From NCBI RefSeq assembly GCF_001751365.1, contig NZ_LJGT01000040.1, positions 725,696 to 789,695 on the forward strand: a stretch of 64,000 bases of DNA, read 5' to 3'. The translations under genes were made by a program, and so were the position numbers. The notes under the pieces are model-generated. The model searched no databases, had not been told where the DNA came from, and was given only the letters and a program-made list of their open reading frames with translations. Shown piece by piece: positions 1 to 7,673 of the stretch (the first letter of the stretch is position 1; each line of letters begins with the position of its first letter). Source of the stretch: Streptomyces abyssalis (GTDB lineage: Bacteria; Actinomycetota; Actinomycetes; Streptomycetales; Streptomycetaceae).

Positions 1-513
1 GGTCATCGCGACGACGACGGCCACTCCCGCCTCGTAGAGCGCGCCCGGAAGGGACTTGAGCAGCCGGGCGGGATTCGCGAGGGCGTTGGCGGCGCCGACA
101 CAGATCAGCAGCGTCGCCAGCTTCATTCCGTCGTACAGGGCGAACATCAGCCCCTCGGCGGTGACGCGGCCTCCGACGCGCACGCCCTGCGCCCAGTCCG
201 GCAGCGGCACTTCGGGCATCGTGACCAGAACGTGGCTGCCGGGGACGGGGGAGCCGAGGAAGAAGGCGAAGAAGAGCCGGATGACCAGCACCACGAGGCC
301 GAGCTTCAGGAACACCGTGTACGAGCGTGCCCAGGGGGCGTTCGTACGGCGTGCGGCGACGACGTACCCCGCCACGGCGCACAGCAGCATCAGCAGCAGC
401 GGGTTCGTGGTGCGGGAGGCGGCGGTCGCCAGGCCCAGCGCCCAGAGCCACCACGCGCCGGGGTGCAGGTCCAGGCCACGCCTGGCCTCCGGTGCGCGCA
501 GCCACCCGTTCAT
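1..513 (-). CDS. ECF transporter T component, CbiQ family (C-terminus beyond window)
   Basis: Membrane-embedded T subunit of an energy-coupling factor transporter, which couples two ATPases to a substrate-binding S subunit. Only the first 171 codons are visible. Translation from ATG 513 gives hydrophobic segments around residues 25-55 and 65-90, and a later stretch ANPARLLKSLPGALYEAG resembling the A-R-x-L-x-x-L-P region of CbiQ proteins. It starts 19 nt after the stop of the preceding gene, so it is the third gene of a minus-strand operon led by a B12-type riboswitch. From that leader I infer cobalamin or a precursor as substrate. The ATPase and S subunit are presumably encoded beyond the left edge. 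Truncated by the window, not by mutation. Confidence 0.82.
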   Translation of the reverse strand, partial: MNGWLRAPEARRGLDLHPGAWWLWALGLATAASRTTNPLLLMLLCAVAGYVVAARRTNAPWARSYTVFLKLGLVVLVIRLFFAFFLGSPVPGSHVLVTMPEVPLPDWAQGVRVGGRVTAEGLMFALYDGMKLATLLICVGAANALANPARLLKSLPGALYEAGVAVVVAMT

Positions 514-532
514 CACGTCACCGCCCGGCCGG

Positions 533-1366
533 TCAACGGCGGCGGCGGGCACGCCGGGCGGCGGCCAGGGAGAGAGCGGCGACGGCGGCGATGCCCGCGG
601 CGACGCCGGTCGCCGAACCGAAGGCGGCACCGGAGCCGTCCTCGTCCGTGTCCTCGCCCTTGCCGGGGTCCTTGCCGGCGGCGTTGCTGCCGTCGGCCTC
701 GTTCCCGCCGCCCTTGCCGGAGCCGGATATCTGCTCGCCGCAGCCGCGCTCGGGATAGCCGTCGATGGCGCACAGGAGCGCCGCGGAGTTGTAACGCAGC
801 GGCTTCGCGACCTGAGCGAGCGCGTCCGCGGCGGTGGCGTCGTCGGCGACCCGGGCGCAGACGGTACGCGGCTCGGGCGGGGTCTCGCCGCGGGGTGCGT
901 GCGCACGGGTGCCGGGGTCGATGCTCAGGGCGATCCGCTTGCTGCCCTGCTCGGCGTCCGTGCCGCCGCAGATGTCCGCGAACTCCGCCCGGCCGCGCGG
1001 CTTCCCGGCGTCCTGGGAGTTCTCGCTGAGTGCGAAGCGGAAGCCGATGACCGCGCCGTCCTCGGGACGCAGCACCGACGGGCCCTGCGTGGCGTACGAC
1101 CACTCGTCGCGGTCTCCGCTCTTGCCGTTCTGCTCCCAGAAGGCCCAGTAGCGGTAGCTGCCGGAGTCCGAGACCCGCGCGGTCGCCCTCGTCTCGGCCG
1201 CGCCCGGCTCGGCCGCGCCGGCCGGTGTCTGGACGGCGGCCGGAAGAAGCGCGAGCCCGATGACGGCGGGCAGCCGCCAGGCGCGGCCGCGCAGCCCCGG
1301 CCGCGGGGCCCGCCGCCCGCGCGGGGCCCGCAGACCCCGCGCGTCGCGCGGGCTCCGCGCGCTCAC
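533..1366 (-). CDS. Secreted, C-terminally anchored protein with transcobalamin-C-like pattern
   Basis: Predicted 277 aa extracytoplasmic protein. A hydrophobic signal segment (around LPAVIGLALLPAAVQ) follows an Arg-rich N-terminus; the C-terminus has a Gly/Asp-rich linker, a transmembrane segment and a terminal Arg cluster, so it is tethered outside the membrane. The middle carries SYRYWAFWEQNG, YATQGPS and DGAVIGFRF, resembling the beta-domain pattern of DUF4430/transcobalamin C-terminal domains (my inference from pattern). GTG 1366 overlaps the stop of the upstream toroid gene as GTGA, indicating translational coupling. With the toroid protein and the ECF T subunit it probably forms a surface capture and uptake system for cobalamin. 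An alternative is an uncharacterised Streptomyces surface protein with no ligand role. Confidence 0.7.
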   Translation of the reverse strand: MSARSPRDARGLRAPRGRRAPRPGLRGRAWRLPAVIGLALLPAAVQTPAGAAEPGAAETRATARVSDSGSYRYWAFWEQNGKSGDRDEWSYATQGPSVLRPEDGAVIGFRFALSENSQDAGKPRGRAEFADICGGTDAEQGSKRIALSIDPGTRAHAPRGETPPEPRTVCARVADDATAADALAQVAKPLRYNSAALLCAIDGYPERGCGEQISGSGKGGGNEADGSNAAGKDPGKGEDTDEDGSGAAFGSATGVAAGIAAVAALSLAAARRARRRR

Positions 1367-2661
1367 TGCCCCTGCCGCTTTCTGCGGGCGCTGATCAGGA
1401 AGCCGGCACCCACGCCCGCGGCCAGCCCGGCGCCCAGCAGGGACCAGCGCAGCACCGCACCGTCGTCCTCGTCCTTCTCGGCGCCCGTGGCCTGCTTCTC
1501 GTCCGGCATACGGGCCGGCTCCGGGCCGGTGGCGACCAGGCGGTCGAGCAGCTTCGTGCCCTTGAGGGTCGCCGCGTCGCCTCCCGTGGCGTGCACGGCG
1601 AGCATCACACCGGCGACGGCGGCCGGGTCGCCCTCGGACTTGTCCCACGAATCGAGCTTCGCGGCCAGCCAGTTGAGGGACTCGCGTGCTTCGGCGCGGT
1701 GACCGCCCGCCGCGAGTGCGATGACTGCGTCGGCCGTGTTGCCGTAGTCCGGTTCGCCTTCGGCGCCCGGTGTCACGGCGAGCAGGTGGTGCCCGTTCTT
1801 CTCGAGTACGGACGCGAGGTAGGCGGCGCCCGCGCCGGCCGCCTCGTCACGGCCGAGGGGCTTGCCGTCTCCGGCGTCACCCTTGCCGCACTCCAGCGGC
1901 TTCGCCTCGGCGGAACGGCCGGAGGGCTTCTCTGCCTGCATCCCGGAGCCCGCACCGGCCAGTACGGCCGCGGCGGTGGCGTCGTCGTTGGCGGCCAGCT
2001 CGCCGTCCTTGCCGGGCTGGTACGCGAAGGCGCCGCGCTTCGCCTTGCCGGCGTCGCAGCCGAGCTGTAGCGAAGCGAGCGCGTCGTAGGGGGACTTGCC
2101 GCCCTTGACCGCCTTCTCCGGTTGCTCGCCCGCGGCGGCGAGGGCGCCGACGACGACGGAAACCGAGTTCGCGTCGCTGGGGCTGCCCGGGTTGTAGCCC
2201 CAGCCGCCGTCCTTGTTCTGCACGGAACGCAGCCAAGCGAGGGCCTTGCGGACCGGGGCGTCCTGACCGCCGACCGCGGAGAGCGCCTGCACGGCGGCCG
2301 CCGTGGCGTTGGTGTCGCCGGGGGTCTTCTTCTCGTCGCACGTGGTGCCCGTGTCCGCGCGGTACGCGGTGAACGAGCCGTCGTCGCACTGCTGCCCCGC
2401 GAGCCAGTCCACCGCCTTGCGGGCGGGGACGGCACCGGCCGCGTCGAGGGCCAGCAGGGCCATGGACTGTCTCCAGACCCCGTCGTACTTCGGGTCGGCC
2501 TTGCCGTACAGCCCGGCCGGCAGTTTCTTCTCCGTCGCGGCGGACGCCGGCGGGCCGGATATCGCGCGGGAGGAGGAGCCGGCGGCCTGTGCCGCGGGCG
2601 CGGTGACGGCGCAGAGTGCGGTTGCCGCGGCGACGGCTGTGATGCTCCGGCGCAGGAACAT
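1363..2661 (-). CDS. Secreted alpha/alpha-toroid (prenyltransferase/squalene-oxidase repeat) protein, cobalamin-capture candidate
   Basis: 432 aa. ATG 2661 is preferred over the in-frame start at 2724: it begins a good Sec signal peptide (MFLRRSITAVAAATALCAV to about residue 26) and has GAAAGG upstream. Repeats such as WLAGQQCDDGSF, WLRSVQNKDGGWGYNPG and a late NWLAAKLDSW match the squalene-oxidase/prenyltransferase repeat, the same alpha/alpha fold as the N-terminal domain of intrinsic factor and transcobalamin. A transmembrane segment and SARRKRQGQ tail anchor it. The B12-type riboswitch lies about 170 nt upstream and the next gene overlaps by 4 nt. No cyclase acid motif is evident, so ligand binding is more likely than terpene chemistry. 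The fold call is firm; the cobalamin role is inferred from riboswitch and neighbours. Confidence 0.75.
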   Translation of the reverse strand: MFLRRSITAVAAATALCAVTAPAAQAAGSSSRAISGPPASAATEKKLPAGLYGKADPKYDGVWRQSMALLALDAAGAVPARKAVDWLAGQQCDDGSFTAYRADTGTTCDEKKTPGDTNATAAAVQALSAVGGQDAPVRKALAWLRSVQNKDGGWGYNPGSPSDANSVSVVVGALAAAGEQPEKAVKGGKSPYDALASLQLGCDAGKAKRGAFAYQPGKDGELAANDDATAAAVLAGAGSGMQAEKPSGRSAEAKPLECGKGDAGDGKPLGRDEAAGAGAAYLASVLEKNGHHLLAVTPGAEGEPDYGNTADAVIALAAGGHRAEARESLNWLAAKLDSWDKSEGDPAAVAGVMLAVHATGGDAATLKGTKLLDRLVATGPEPARMPDEKQATGAEKDEDDGAVLRWSLLGAGLAAGVGAGFLISARRKRQGQ

Positions 2662-2786
2662 GGGGGGTGCCTTTCGGTGAGCGGTCCGCAGCTCCGCACG
2701 GCCGCCCCGCCTGCCCGCTCGCATGCTCGTGCGGCACGCGTCCGGTCAGGCGGCACACCGGGCTCAGCTCCGTAAACCTCGACGGT

Positions 2787-2825
2787 GGGGCCCCTTCAGC
2801 CGCCCTGCGGCGGCGGACGGGGCCC
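2787..2825 (-). other. GC-rich stem-loop between riboswitch and first gene (possible expression platform)
   Basis: Between the riboswitch aptamer and the toroid gene the minus strand can pair GGGCCCC (2825-2819) with GGGGCCC (2794-2788), enclosing a second stem GCCGCC/GGCGGC with a 4-nt loop. No U-run follows, so it is not a classical intrinsic terminator, but it is placed where a cobalamin riboswitch expression platform would act. Confidence 0.4.
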
Positions 2826-2834
2826 GCGAGCCTT

Positions 2835-2955
2835 GCCTCCGGGCCGGGTGCTCCGGCTCACGACGCCCGTACGGGACGGCAGTTCGCCCCGTACGGGCGT
2901 CGCTCACGGTTGCGGGTCAGCGCCGGGCTCTCACCGGCTTCCCTCGGTCGGAGGC
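2835..2955 (-). promoter_or_regulatory. Cobalamin (adenosylcobalamin) riboswitch
   Basis: Read on the minus strand the element holds the hallmark order of a B12 riboswitch: GGGAAGCCGGTGAGAGCC, then GCGCTGACCCGCAACCGTGAG, and finally the B12 box GAGCCGGAGCACCCGGCCC. A perfect 7-bp P1 stem closes it (GCCTCCG at 2955-2949 with CGGAGGC at 2841-2835). Between core and B12 box a 15-bp perfect hairpin (2861-2875 with 2888-2902) forms a variable peripheral arm. It lies upstream of the toroid/ECF operon, so high cobalamin is expected to repress these genes. Confidence 0.92.
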
Positions 2956-2972
2956 GATGTACGCCCCTCACT

Positions 2973-3794
2973 CTAACGGCCGCCTTCCGGGGCCCTTCCT
3001 TCGACGAAGGCGAAGCGGTCCGGGAAGTCGAACCTGCCGTCGGGGCCCGGGTCCGCCGACTCGGCGATCTCGGCGAGGCCGTCGGCGAGTTCGGCGTCGG
3101 AGAAGGTCGAAAGCACCGACATCCAGCGGTTCTCGACGAGCTTCAGCCAGTGGTCACGCCCGACGCCGACCGGGAACGCGGCGCAGCTCGTGTGTGCTTC
3201 GAGCCCGGCGTCGCGCAGCGCCGACTCGATCTCCTCCGGTTCGGGCTGGTTGGCGGCGAAGCGGTTCAACGCACGCTGGAACAGCGGATATTCGAGCTTC
3301 GGCGGCAGCGTGACGACGAGAATCCGCCCGCCGGGCGCGAGCAGACGCGCGAGCCCGCAGAGAGTGCCCGGGACGTCCGAGAAGTGGTGCACGGCCTCCT
3401 TGATCACGATCGCGTCGAAGGAGGTACCGGGAGCGCTGCCTGTGTCCTGCCCGGCCCCGGGCGGCCGGCGGGCCAGGTCCTCGGCCGTCGCGCGTACGGG
3501 AAGCAGTCTCGGATCGGACGGCAGCCGGTCGAGCATCGGCTGCGAGGGGTCGACGCAGACGAGAGGCGTGTTCTCGGTGGCGTACTCCAGGAGACGCCTG
3601 AGGAAGAGTCCCGTGCCCGCTCCGATGTCGGCGATCCGGTCCCCGCGGCGGAGTTCCAGCCGGGAGGTGATCTGTTCTTCCATCCAGTCGAGATAGTCGG
3701 GCCTGTGGGCCCACGTGGAGTCGTAGGTCTCCGCGAGGTGCGCGTAGTGGTCTTCGAGCTCCTCATCCACTGCTGCGCGGCCACCTTTCTGCAC
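2973..3794 (-). CDS. Class I SAM-dependent methyltransferase
   Basis: 273 aa. Motif I is ADIGAGTGLFLRRL, followed by an acidic loop (VCVDPSQPMLDRL) and the motif IV/V region FDAIVIKEAVHHFSDVP and LARLLAPGGRILVVTLPP, all typical of the UbiE/Methyltransf_25-type Rossmann fold. Substrate cannot be predicted. It is transcribed toward the B12 riboswitch, ending 17 bp before it; a TTAGAG sequence spanning its stop codon could be a -10 for the riboswitch transcript. The start could also be the GTG eight codons downstream. It is probably monocistronic and cytoplasmic. Confidence 0.8.
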   Translation of the reverse strand: MQKGGRAAVDEELEDHYAHLAETYDSTWAHRPDYLDWMEEQITSRLELRRGDRIADIGAGTGLFLRRLLEYATENTPLVCVDPSQPMLDRLPSDPRLLPVRATAEDLARRPPGAGQDTGSAPGTSFDAIVIKEAVHHFSDVPGTLCGLARLLAPGGRILVVTLPPKLEYPLFQRALNRFAANQPEPEEIESALRDAGLEAHTSCAAFPVGVGRDHWLKLVENRWMSVLSTFSDAELADGLAEIAESADPGPDGRFDFPDRFAFVEGRAPEGGR

Positions 3795-4134
3795 GTCGTC
3801 GTCATGGCGGGACGGGCGGACAGGACCCAGGGCGTGGGCGCGGGCCCCGGGCTGCGGCGTGCCTGCCCGGCATCTCCTGACTCATACCGGCCGCACACGT
3901 GACGGGCCGCACGCGTGACAGCCACCCCCTGCACACCAGGTACCTCTCCTGTCGCGGCCCACACGCGGTGCGGCGACCGGTCCCGGGACGCCGGCCGTCC
4001 TGGGTCCCACCTGCGGAGGCGGCCTCACGAGATCGTTCAACGATCAGCCGGCAGCGGGCCGTGCGTAACGTCCCTGCCCTGGACGGGAGTCGGCTCCGGG
4101 AGGCTGAGGCGCCGGACGGGAGGAGAGAGGGGAT
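3795..4134. other. 340-bp intergenic region holding a GntR-like palindrome
   Basis: No convincing gene is visible on either strand; the short open frames lack ribosome-binding sites and protein-like composition. The only distinctive element is the palindrome at 4031-4045, annotated separately. Confidence 0.5.
4031..4045. promoter_or_regulatory. Palindrome GATCGTT-C-AACGATC, second candidate GntR operator
   Basis: Perfect 7+1+7 palindrome about 90 bp beyond the 3' end of the GntR gene. Its core GTTCAAC equals the core of the palindrome in the pxpA promoter (4916-4928), a pattern common for FadR/FCD regulators. It may control a transcript toward the methyltransferase at 3794 or act as an auxiliary site. 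Confidence 0.45.
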
Positions 4135-4839
4135 TCAGCCGTCCTGCTCCGGATAGGCCTCGATGACCTGGCGCCGCGAGTCCTCCAGATAGAAGCCGAG
4201 CATCCGTTCCGCGCCCGCCGCGTCCCCGTCCTCCAGGGTCGTGAGGATCTCGCGGTTCCGGGAGAGATACGGCTCGTAGAAGCGGCGCGGGTCGTCCATG
4301 ACGTGGAAGGCCAGCCTCAGCTCCGCCAGCACGCCGCGCATGAGGTCGTCCGTGCGTTCGCTGCCCGCGAGTCCCGCGAGCGCCTGGTGGAAGTGGATGT
4401 TGGCCGTGCCGCAGTCGTTCCACTCGTTCTTCTCCGCGGCGCGCTCGCCCGCCGTCACGGCGCCCGCGACCTGCTCCAGCGGATACGGCGGCTCCTCCAG
4501 GCCGCGTACGGCGGCGCACTCGACGAGATTCCGCACGCGGTAGATGTCGGCGATGTCCGCGGCCGAGAGGACCCGTACGAACGCCCCCTTGTTGAGCCGG
4601 TGCACGAGGAGCCGCTCGTGCGTCAGCAGCCGGAACGCCTCACGCAGCGTGTTGCGCGATACACCCAGAGCGTTGCCGATGCGCTCCTCGGAGAGCCGGA
4701 CCCCCGGCAGGAAGAATCCCTGTGCGATACGTTCGCGCAAGATGCCGGCGACTCGCTCGGCCGTACTGGTGCGGCCCAACAGGGCGCGGTCAGCGGCGAG
4801 TTCGGTCAGCTCCAGGCCGGAGTCGGCATCGGCGGTCAT
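4135..4839 (-). CDS. GntR-family (FadR/FCD subgroup) transcriptional regulator
   Basis: 234 aa. The N-terminal winged helix spans about residues 22-90, with the signature LSEERIGNALGVSRNTLREAFRLL followed by HRLNKGAFV. The C-terminal all-helical FCD domain includes YRVRNLVECAAVRGLE and the metal/ligand His region NIHFHQAL and LRLAFHVMDD. The gene is divergent from pxpA, and a perfect palindrome sits in the shared promoter, so it most likely represses the 5-oxoprolinase operon and itself. The effector may be 5-oxoproline or another organic acid (inference). The start is the ATG at 4839. Confidence 0.88.
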   Translation of the reverse strand: MTADADSGLELTELAADRALLGRTSTAERVAGILRERIAQGFFLPGVRLSEERIGNALGVSRNTLREAFRLLTHERLLVHRLNKGAFVRVLSAADIADIYRVRNLVECAAVRGLEEPPYPLEQVAGAVTAGERAAEKNEWNDCGTANIHFHQALAGLAGSERTDDLMRGVLAELRLAFHVMDDPRRFYEPYLSRNREILTTLEDGDAAGAERMLGFYLEDSRRQVIEAYPEQDG

Positions 4840-4915
4840 GGTGATCTTTCCTCAGGCAGGTGGTCCGCCCAAGTGAAACCCAGAAAGCTCCACGGGACAA
4901 CAACCCCCTTGCCGT

Positions 4916-4928
4916 ATTGTTCAACAAT
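4916..4928. promoter_or_regulatory. Palindromic operator ATTGTT-C-AACAAT in gntR-pxpA intergenic region
   Basis: Perfect 6+1+6 palindrome, 17 bp upstream of the pxpA ATG and about 75 bp upstream of the divergent GntR gene. Binding here would block pxpA transcription or ribosome loading. Form and position fit an FCD-subgroup GntR operator; binding itself is inferred. Confidence 0.6.
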
Positions 4929-4945
4929 CCTCTAGGTTGGCTGCG

Positions 4946-5698
4946 ATGATCGACCTCAACGCCGACCTGGGAGAGGGCTTCGGCCGGTGGCAACTCACCG
5001 ACGACGACGCCCTGCTGACCTCCGTCACCAGCGCCAACATCGCCTGCGGCTTCCACGCCGGCGACCCTCTCACCATGCGCCGCGTCTGCGAGCGGGCGGC
5101 GGCGGAGGGGGTGCGCATAGGCGCCCAGGTCTCCTACCGTGACCTGGCCGGATTCGGACGCCGCAGCATGGACGTACCCGCGGCGGAACTCGCCGCGGAG
5201 GTCGCCTACCAGATCGGCGCCCTGGAGATCTTCGCGCGCGCCGCCGGCTCCCGCGTCTCCTACGTCAAGCCGCACGGCGCGCTCTACAACCGCTGCGTGC
5301 GCGACTCCGAGCAGGCCGCCGCTGTCGTCGAGGGCATACGGATGGCCGGGACGGCCCTGCCCGTACTGGGGCTGCCCGGCTCCGAGCTGCACGGCGCCGC
5401 AGCCGCCGCCGGCCTGCCCGTCGTCGACGAGGCCTTCGCCGACCGCGGCTACCGGCCCGACGGCACCCTCGTGCCACGTACCGAGGCCGGTGCCGTGCTC
5501 ACCGATCCCGGACAGGTGCTCGCGCGCTCGCTCGCCATCGCCGAGGGCAAGGATGTCGCCGCCGTCGACGGCGGGCCGCTGCGCCTGCGCGCCCGCTCCC
5601 TCTGTGTGCACGGCGACACCCCGGACGCCGCCCGCCTGGCCCGCCGGATACGCGACGAGCTGACCGGCGCCGGAATCACGGTACGGGCGTTCACGTGA
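4946..5698 (+). CDS. pxpA: 5-oxoprolinase subunit A (LamB/YcsF family)
   Basis: 250 aa, usual length for the family. Together with PxpB and PxpC it hydrolyses 5-oxoproline to glutamate at ATP cost, in the cytoplasm. The LamB/YcsF signature is complete: IDLNADLGEGFG at the N-terminus, TSANIACGFHAGDP, and SYVKPHGALYN. ATG 4946 is chosen because AGG at 4934-4936 is well spaced; a TTG at 4937 is an alternative. The stop overlaps the pxpB start (GTGA), so the three genes are translated together. The operon is divergent from a GntR regulator. Confidence 0.92.
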   Translation: MIDLNADLGEGFGRWQLTDDDALLTSVTSANIACGFHAGDPLTMRRVCERAAAEGVRIGAQVSYRDLAGFGRRSMDVPAAELAAEVAYQIGALEIFARAAGSRVSYVKPHGALYNRCVRDSEQAAAVVEGIRMAGTALPVLGLPGSELHGAAAAAGLPVVDEAFADRGYRPDGTLVPRTEAGAVLTDPGQVLARSLAIAEGKDVAAVDGGPLRLRARSLCVHGDTPDAARLARRIRDELTGAGITVRAFT

Positions 5699-6426
5699 GC
5701 GGCGCCGCGGACCCGGAGAGCCCGGCCACGGAGTCCGGCGAGAGGGCCGGAACGGAGGGCGCGACCGGCCCCGGAGCCGGAACCACGCCGCCTCCCGCCC
5801 CCGTCGTCCTCCCCGTCGGGCGGCACGGCCTGCTGGTCGAACTGCCCGGCGCCGAGGCTGCCGAGGCGTTCCACGCCGAGGTGCTGCGCCGCCGTGCGGC
5901 CGGTCTGCTGCCCGGGATCACGGAGATCGTGCCGGGGGCACGCACCGTGCTGCTGGACGGGCTGGCCGAACCGCGGCGCCTCGCCGCGGAAGTGGGGGAG
6001 TGGAGGATCCCGCCCCTGGAGCGCGGCAGCGAGTCCGCCGTGGAGATCCCCGTCCGCTACGACGGCCCGGACCTGCCGGACGTCGCCGGGATGTGGGGCG
6101 TCACGCCGGAGGAGGTCGGGCGGCTGCACGCCGCCACCACGTTCCGGGTGGCCTTCTGCGGATTCGCTCCCGGCTTCGGCTATCTGACGGGGCTGCCCGA
6201 GCAGTACCACGTGCCGCGCCGCTCCGATCCCCGTACGAGGGTCCCGGCGGGCTCGGTCGCCCTCGCCGGCCCGTACACCGGCGTCTATCCCCGGTCCTCG
6301 CCCGGCGGCTGGCAGCTGATCGGCACCGCCGTGCGCACCGTGCTGTGGGACGCCGGGCGCGAGCCCGCCGCCCTCTTCGCTCCCGGCACCAGGGTCCGCT
6401 TCGTGCCCGAGGGCGGAACGGAATGA
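5695..6426 (+). CDS. pxpB: 5-oxoprolinase subunit B (KipI-type carboxyltransferase domain)
   Basis: 243 aa. After a Gly/Pro/Thr-rich N-terminal extension of about 35 residues that is unusual for the family, the protein shows the KipI/AHS1 signatures VEIPVRYDGPDLPDVA, FCGFAPGFGYLTGLP and RVPAGSVALAGPYTGVYP. It partners with PxpC to form the ATP-dependent hydrolase half of 5-oxoprolinase. Start GTG 5695 overlaps the pxpA stop; its own stop overlaps the pxpC ATG. The disordered N-terminal extension is probably a lineage-specific addition. Confidence 0.92.
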   Translation: MSGAADPESPATESGERAGTEGATGPGAGTTPPPAPVVLPVGRHGLLVELPGAEAAEAFHAEVLRRRAAGLLPGITEIVPGARTVLLDGLAEPRRLAAEVGEWRIPPLERGSESAVEIPVRYDGPDLPDVAGMWGVTPEEVGRLHAATTFRVAFCGFAPGFGYLTGLPEQYHVPRRSDPRTRVPAGSVALAGPYTGVYPRSSPGGWQLIGTAVRTVLWDAGREPAALFAPGTRVRFVPEGGTE

Positions 6427-7382
6427 CCGGCGAGCTCCATGTCGTACGGGCCGGGGCGCTCACCACCGTGCAGGACCTGGGGCGTCCGGGGCACGCACAC
6501 CTGGGCGTGCCCCGTTCCGGAGCGCTGGACGAACCGGCGCACCGCCTCGCCAACCGGCTTCTGGGCAATCCGGAGGGCGCCGCCACCCTGGAGACCACCG
6601 TCGACGGCTGCGCGTTGCTCGCCTCCGCGGCCGCGGAGGAGGGCGGCGGGGCGCCCGGGCCCGGACATCCCCGTGGCGCGCTCGCCGGTGCCGTCGTCAG
6701 GGGCATTCCCTGCGCCGTCGTCACGGGCGCTCCGTGCGCGGTCACCGTGAACGGAAGGCCCGCACCCTGGGGCGTCCCGTTCCGGCTGCCGGCCGGCTCC
6801 GTGCTGGACGTCGGGCCCGCCGAACGCGGCCTGCGCAGCTACATCGGCTTCTCCGGCGGCGTCGGAGCCGAACCGGTGCTCGGCAGCCGTGCCACCGACC
6901 TGCTCTCCGGGCTGGGCCCCGAGCCGCTGCGGGACGGCGCCCGGCTGCGCCTCGGCTCCCGCTCCTCCGCCGGGCCGCACGGAGGCGCGGCGGCCGCCGT
7001 CCCGGACGCGGCACCCTGGGCGGCTCCGCCCGGCGAGCTGCTGCTTCCGGTCGTCCAGGGGCCGCGCGCGGACTGGTTCACGGCCGGGGCGCTGCGCACG
7101 CTTCTCATCGGCGGCTACCGCGTCTCCTCCGCCAGCAACCGCATCGGGCTGCGCCTCGAAGGGCCGGTGCTGGAGCGGGCGCGGGACGGCGAACTCCCCA
7201 GCGAGGGCATCGCGTTGGGCGCTCTGCAGGTGCCGCCGGAGGGCCGTCCCGTGGTCTTCCTCGCCGATCACCCCGTCACCGGCGGCTATCCGGTGATCGG
7301 TGTCGTACCGCAGGAGGCCCTGGCGGCAGCGGCGCAGGCCGTGCCCGGGACGCCCGTGCGCTTCACTCCCGTCTCGGGATAG
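6423..7382 (+). CDS. pxpC: 5-oxoprolinase subunit C (KipA-type biotin-dependent carboxylase-like domain)
   Basis: 319 aa. Motifs TVQDLGRPGHAHLGVPRSGA near the N-terminus, YIGFSGGV, and SNRIGLRLEGP with EGIALGALQVPP toward the C-terminus identify the KipA/AHS2 family. ATG 6423 overlaps the pxpB stop (ATGA). As the last gene of pxpABC it completes 5-oxoproline scavenging. About 290 bp of non-coding DNA follow before the next operon; no clear terminator is seen. Confidence 0.92.
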   Translation: MTGELHVVRAGALTTVQDLGRPGHAHLGVPRSGALDEPAHRLANRLLGNPEGAATLETTVDGCALLASAAAEEGGGAPGPGHPRGALAGAVVRGIPCAVVTGAPCAVTVNGRPAPWGVPFRLPAGSVLDVGPAERGLRSYIGFSGGVGAEPVLGSRATDLLSGLGPEPLRDGARLRLGSRSSAGPHGGAAAAVPDAAPWAAPPGELLLPVVQGPRADWFTAGALRTLLIGGYRVSSASNRIGLRLEGPVLERARDGELPSEGIALGALQVPPEGRPVVFLADHPVTGGYPVIGVVPQEALAAAAQAVPGTPVRFTPVSG

Positions 7383-7673
7383 CCGGATCGGGGCGTGCGC
7401 GGGCACTCGGCGCCTCCGCCCCGACGATGAGCGGGCCGTCCCGTCCGGCAGGGCTGTGAGGCCGAGTTCGGACGTTGCGACAGCCGGACCCCACGGGCGC
7501 GTGTGCGACGGGTGGCGCGAATCACCTGCCTCGGCTGCTCGGGATAAGTGACCGGCCGGTAAATTCTTGGTCCGTAGGTTGGCGGCCCTGCCGGGCCCGT
7601 CTCCCGAACCCGTCCAGGAACAGCGCCGGTGTCTCCCATCACGGTGGAAGCGCCGTGATGAAGGGGGCCGTGA

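Noticed and set aside
56..1702. Plus-strand open frame of 548 aa at the left edge
   Set aside because: It runs antisense to the ECF and secreted-protein genes, has Arg/Ala/Pro-rich composition without protein-like motifs, and no ribosome-binding site.
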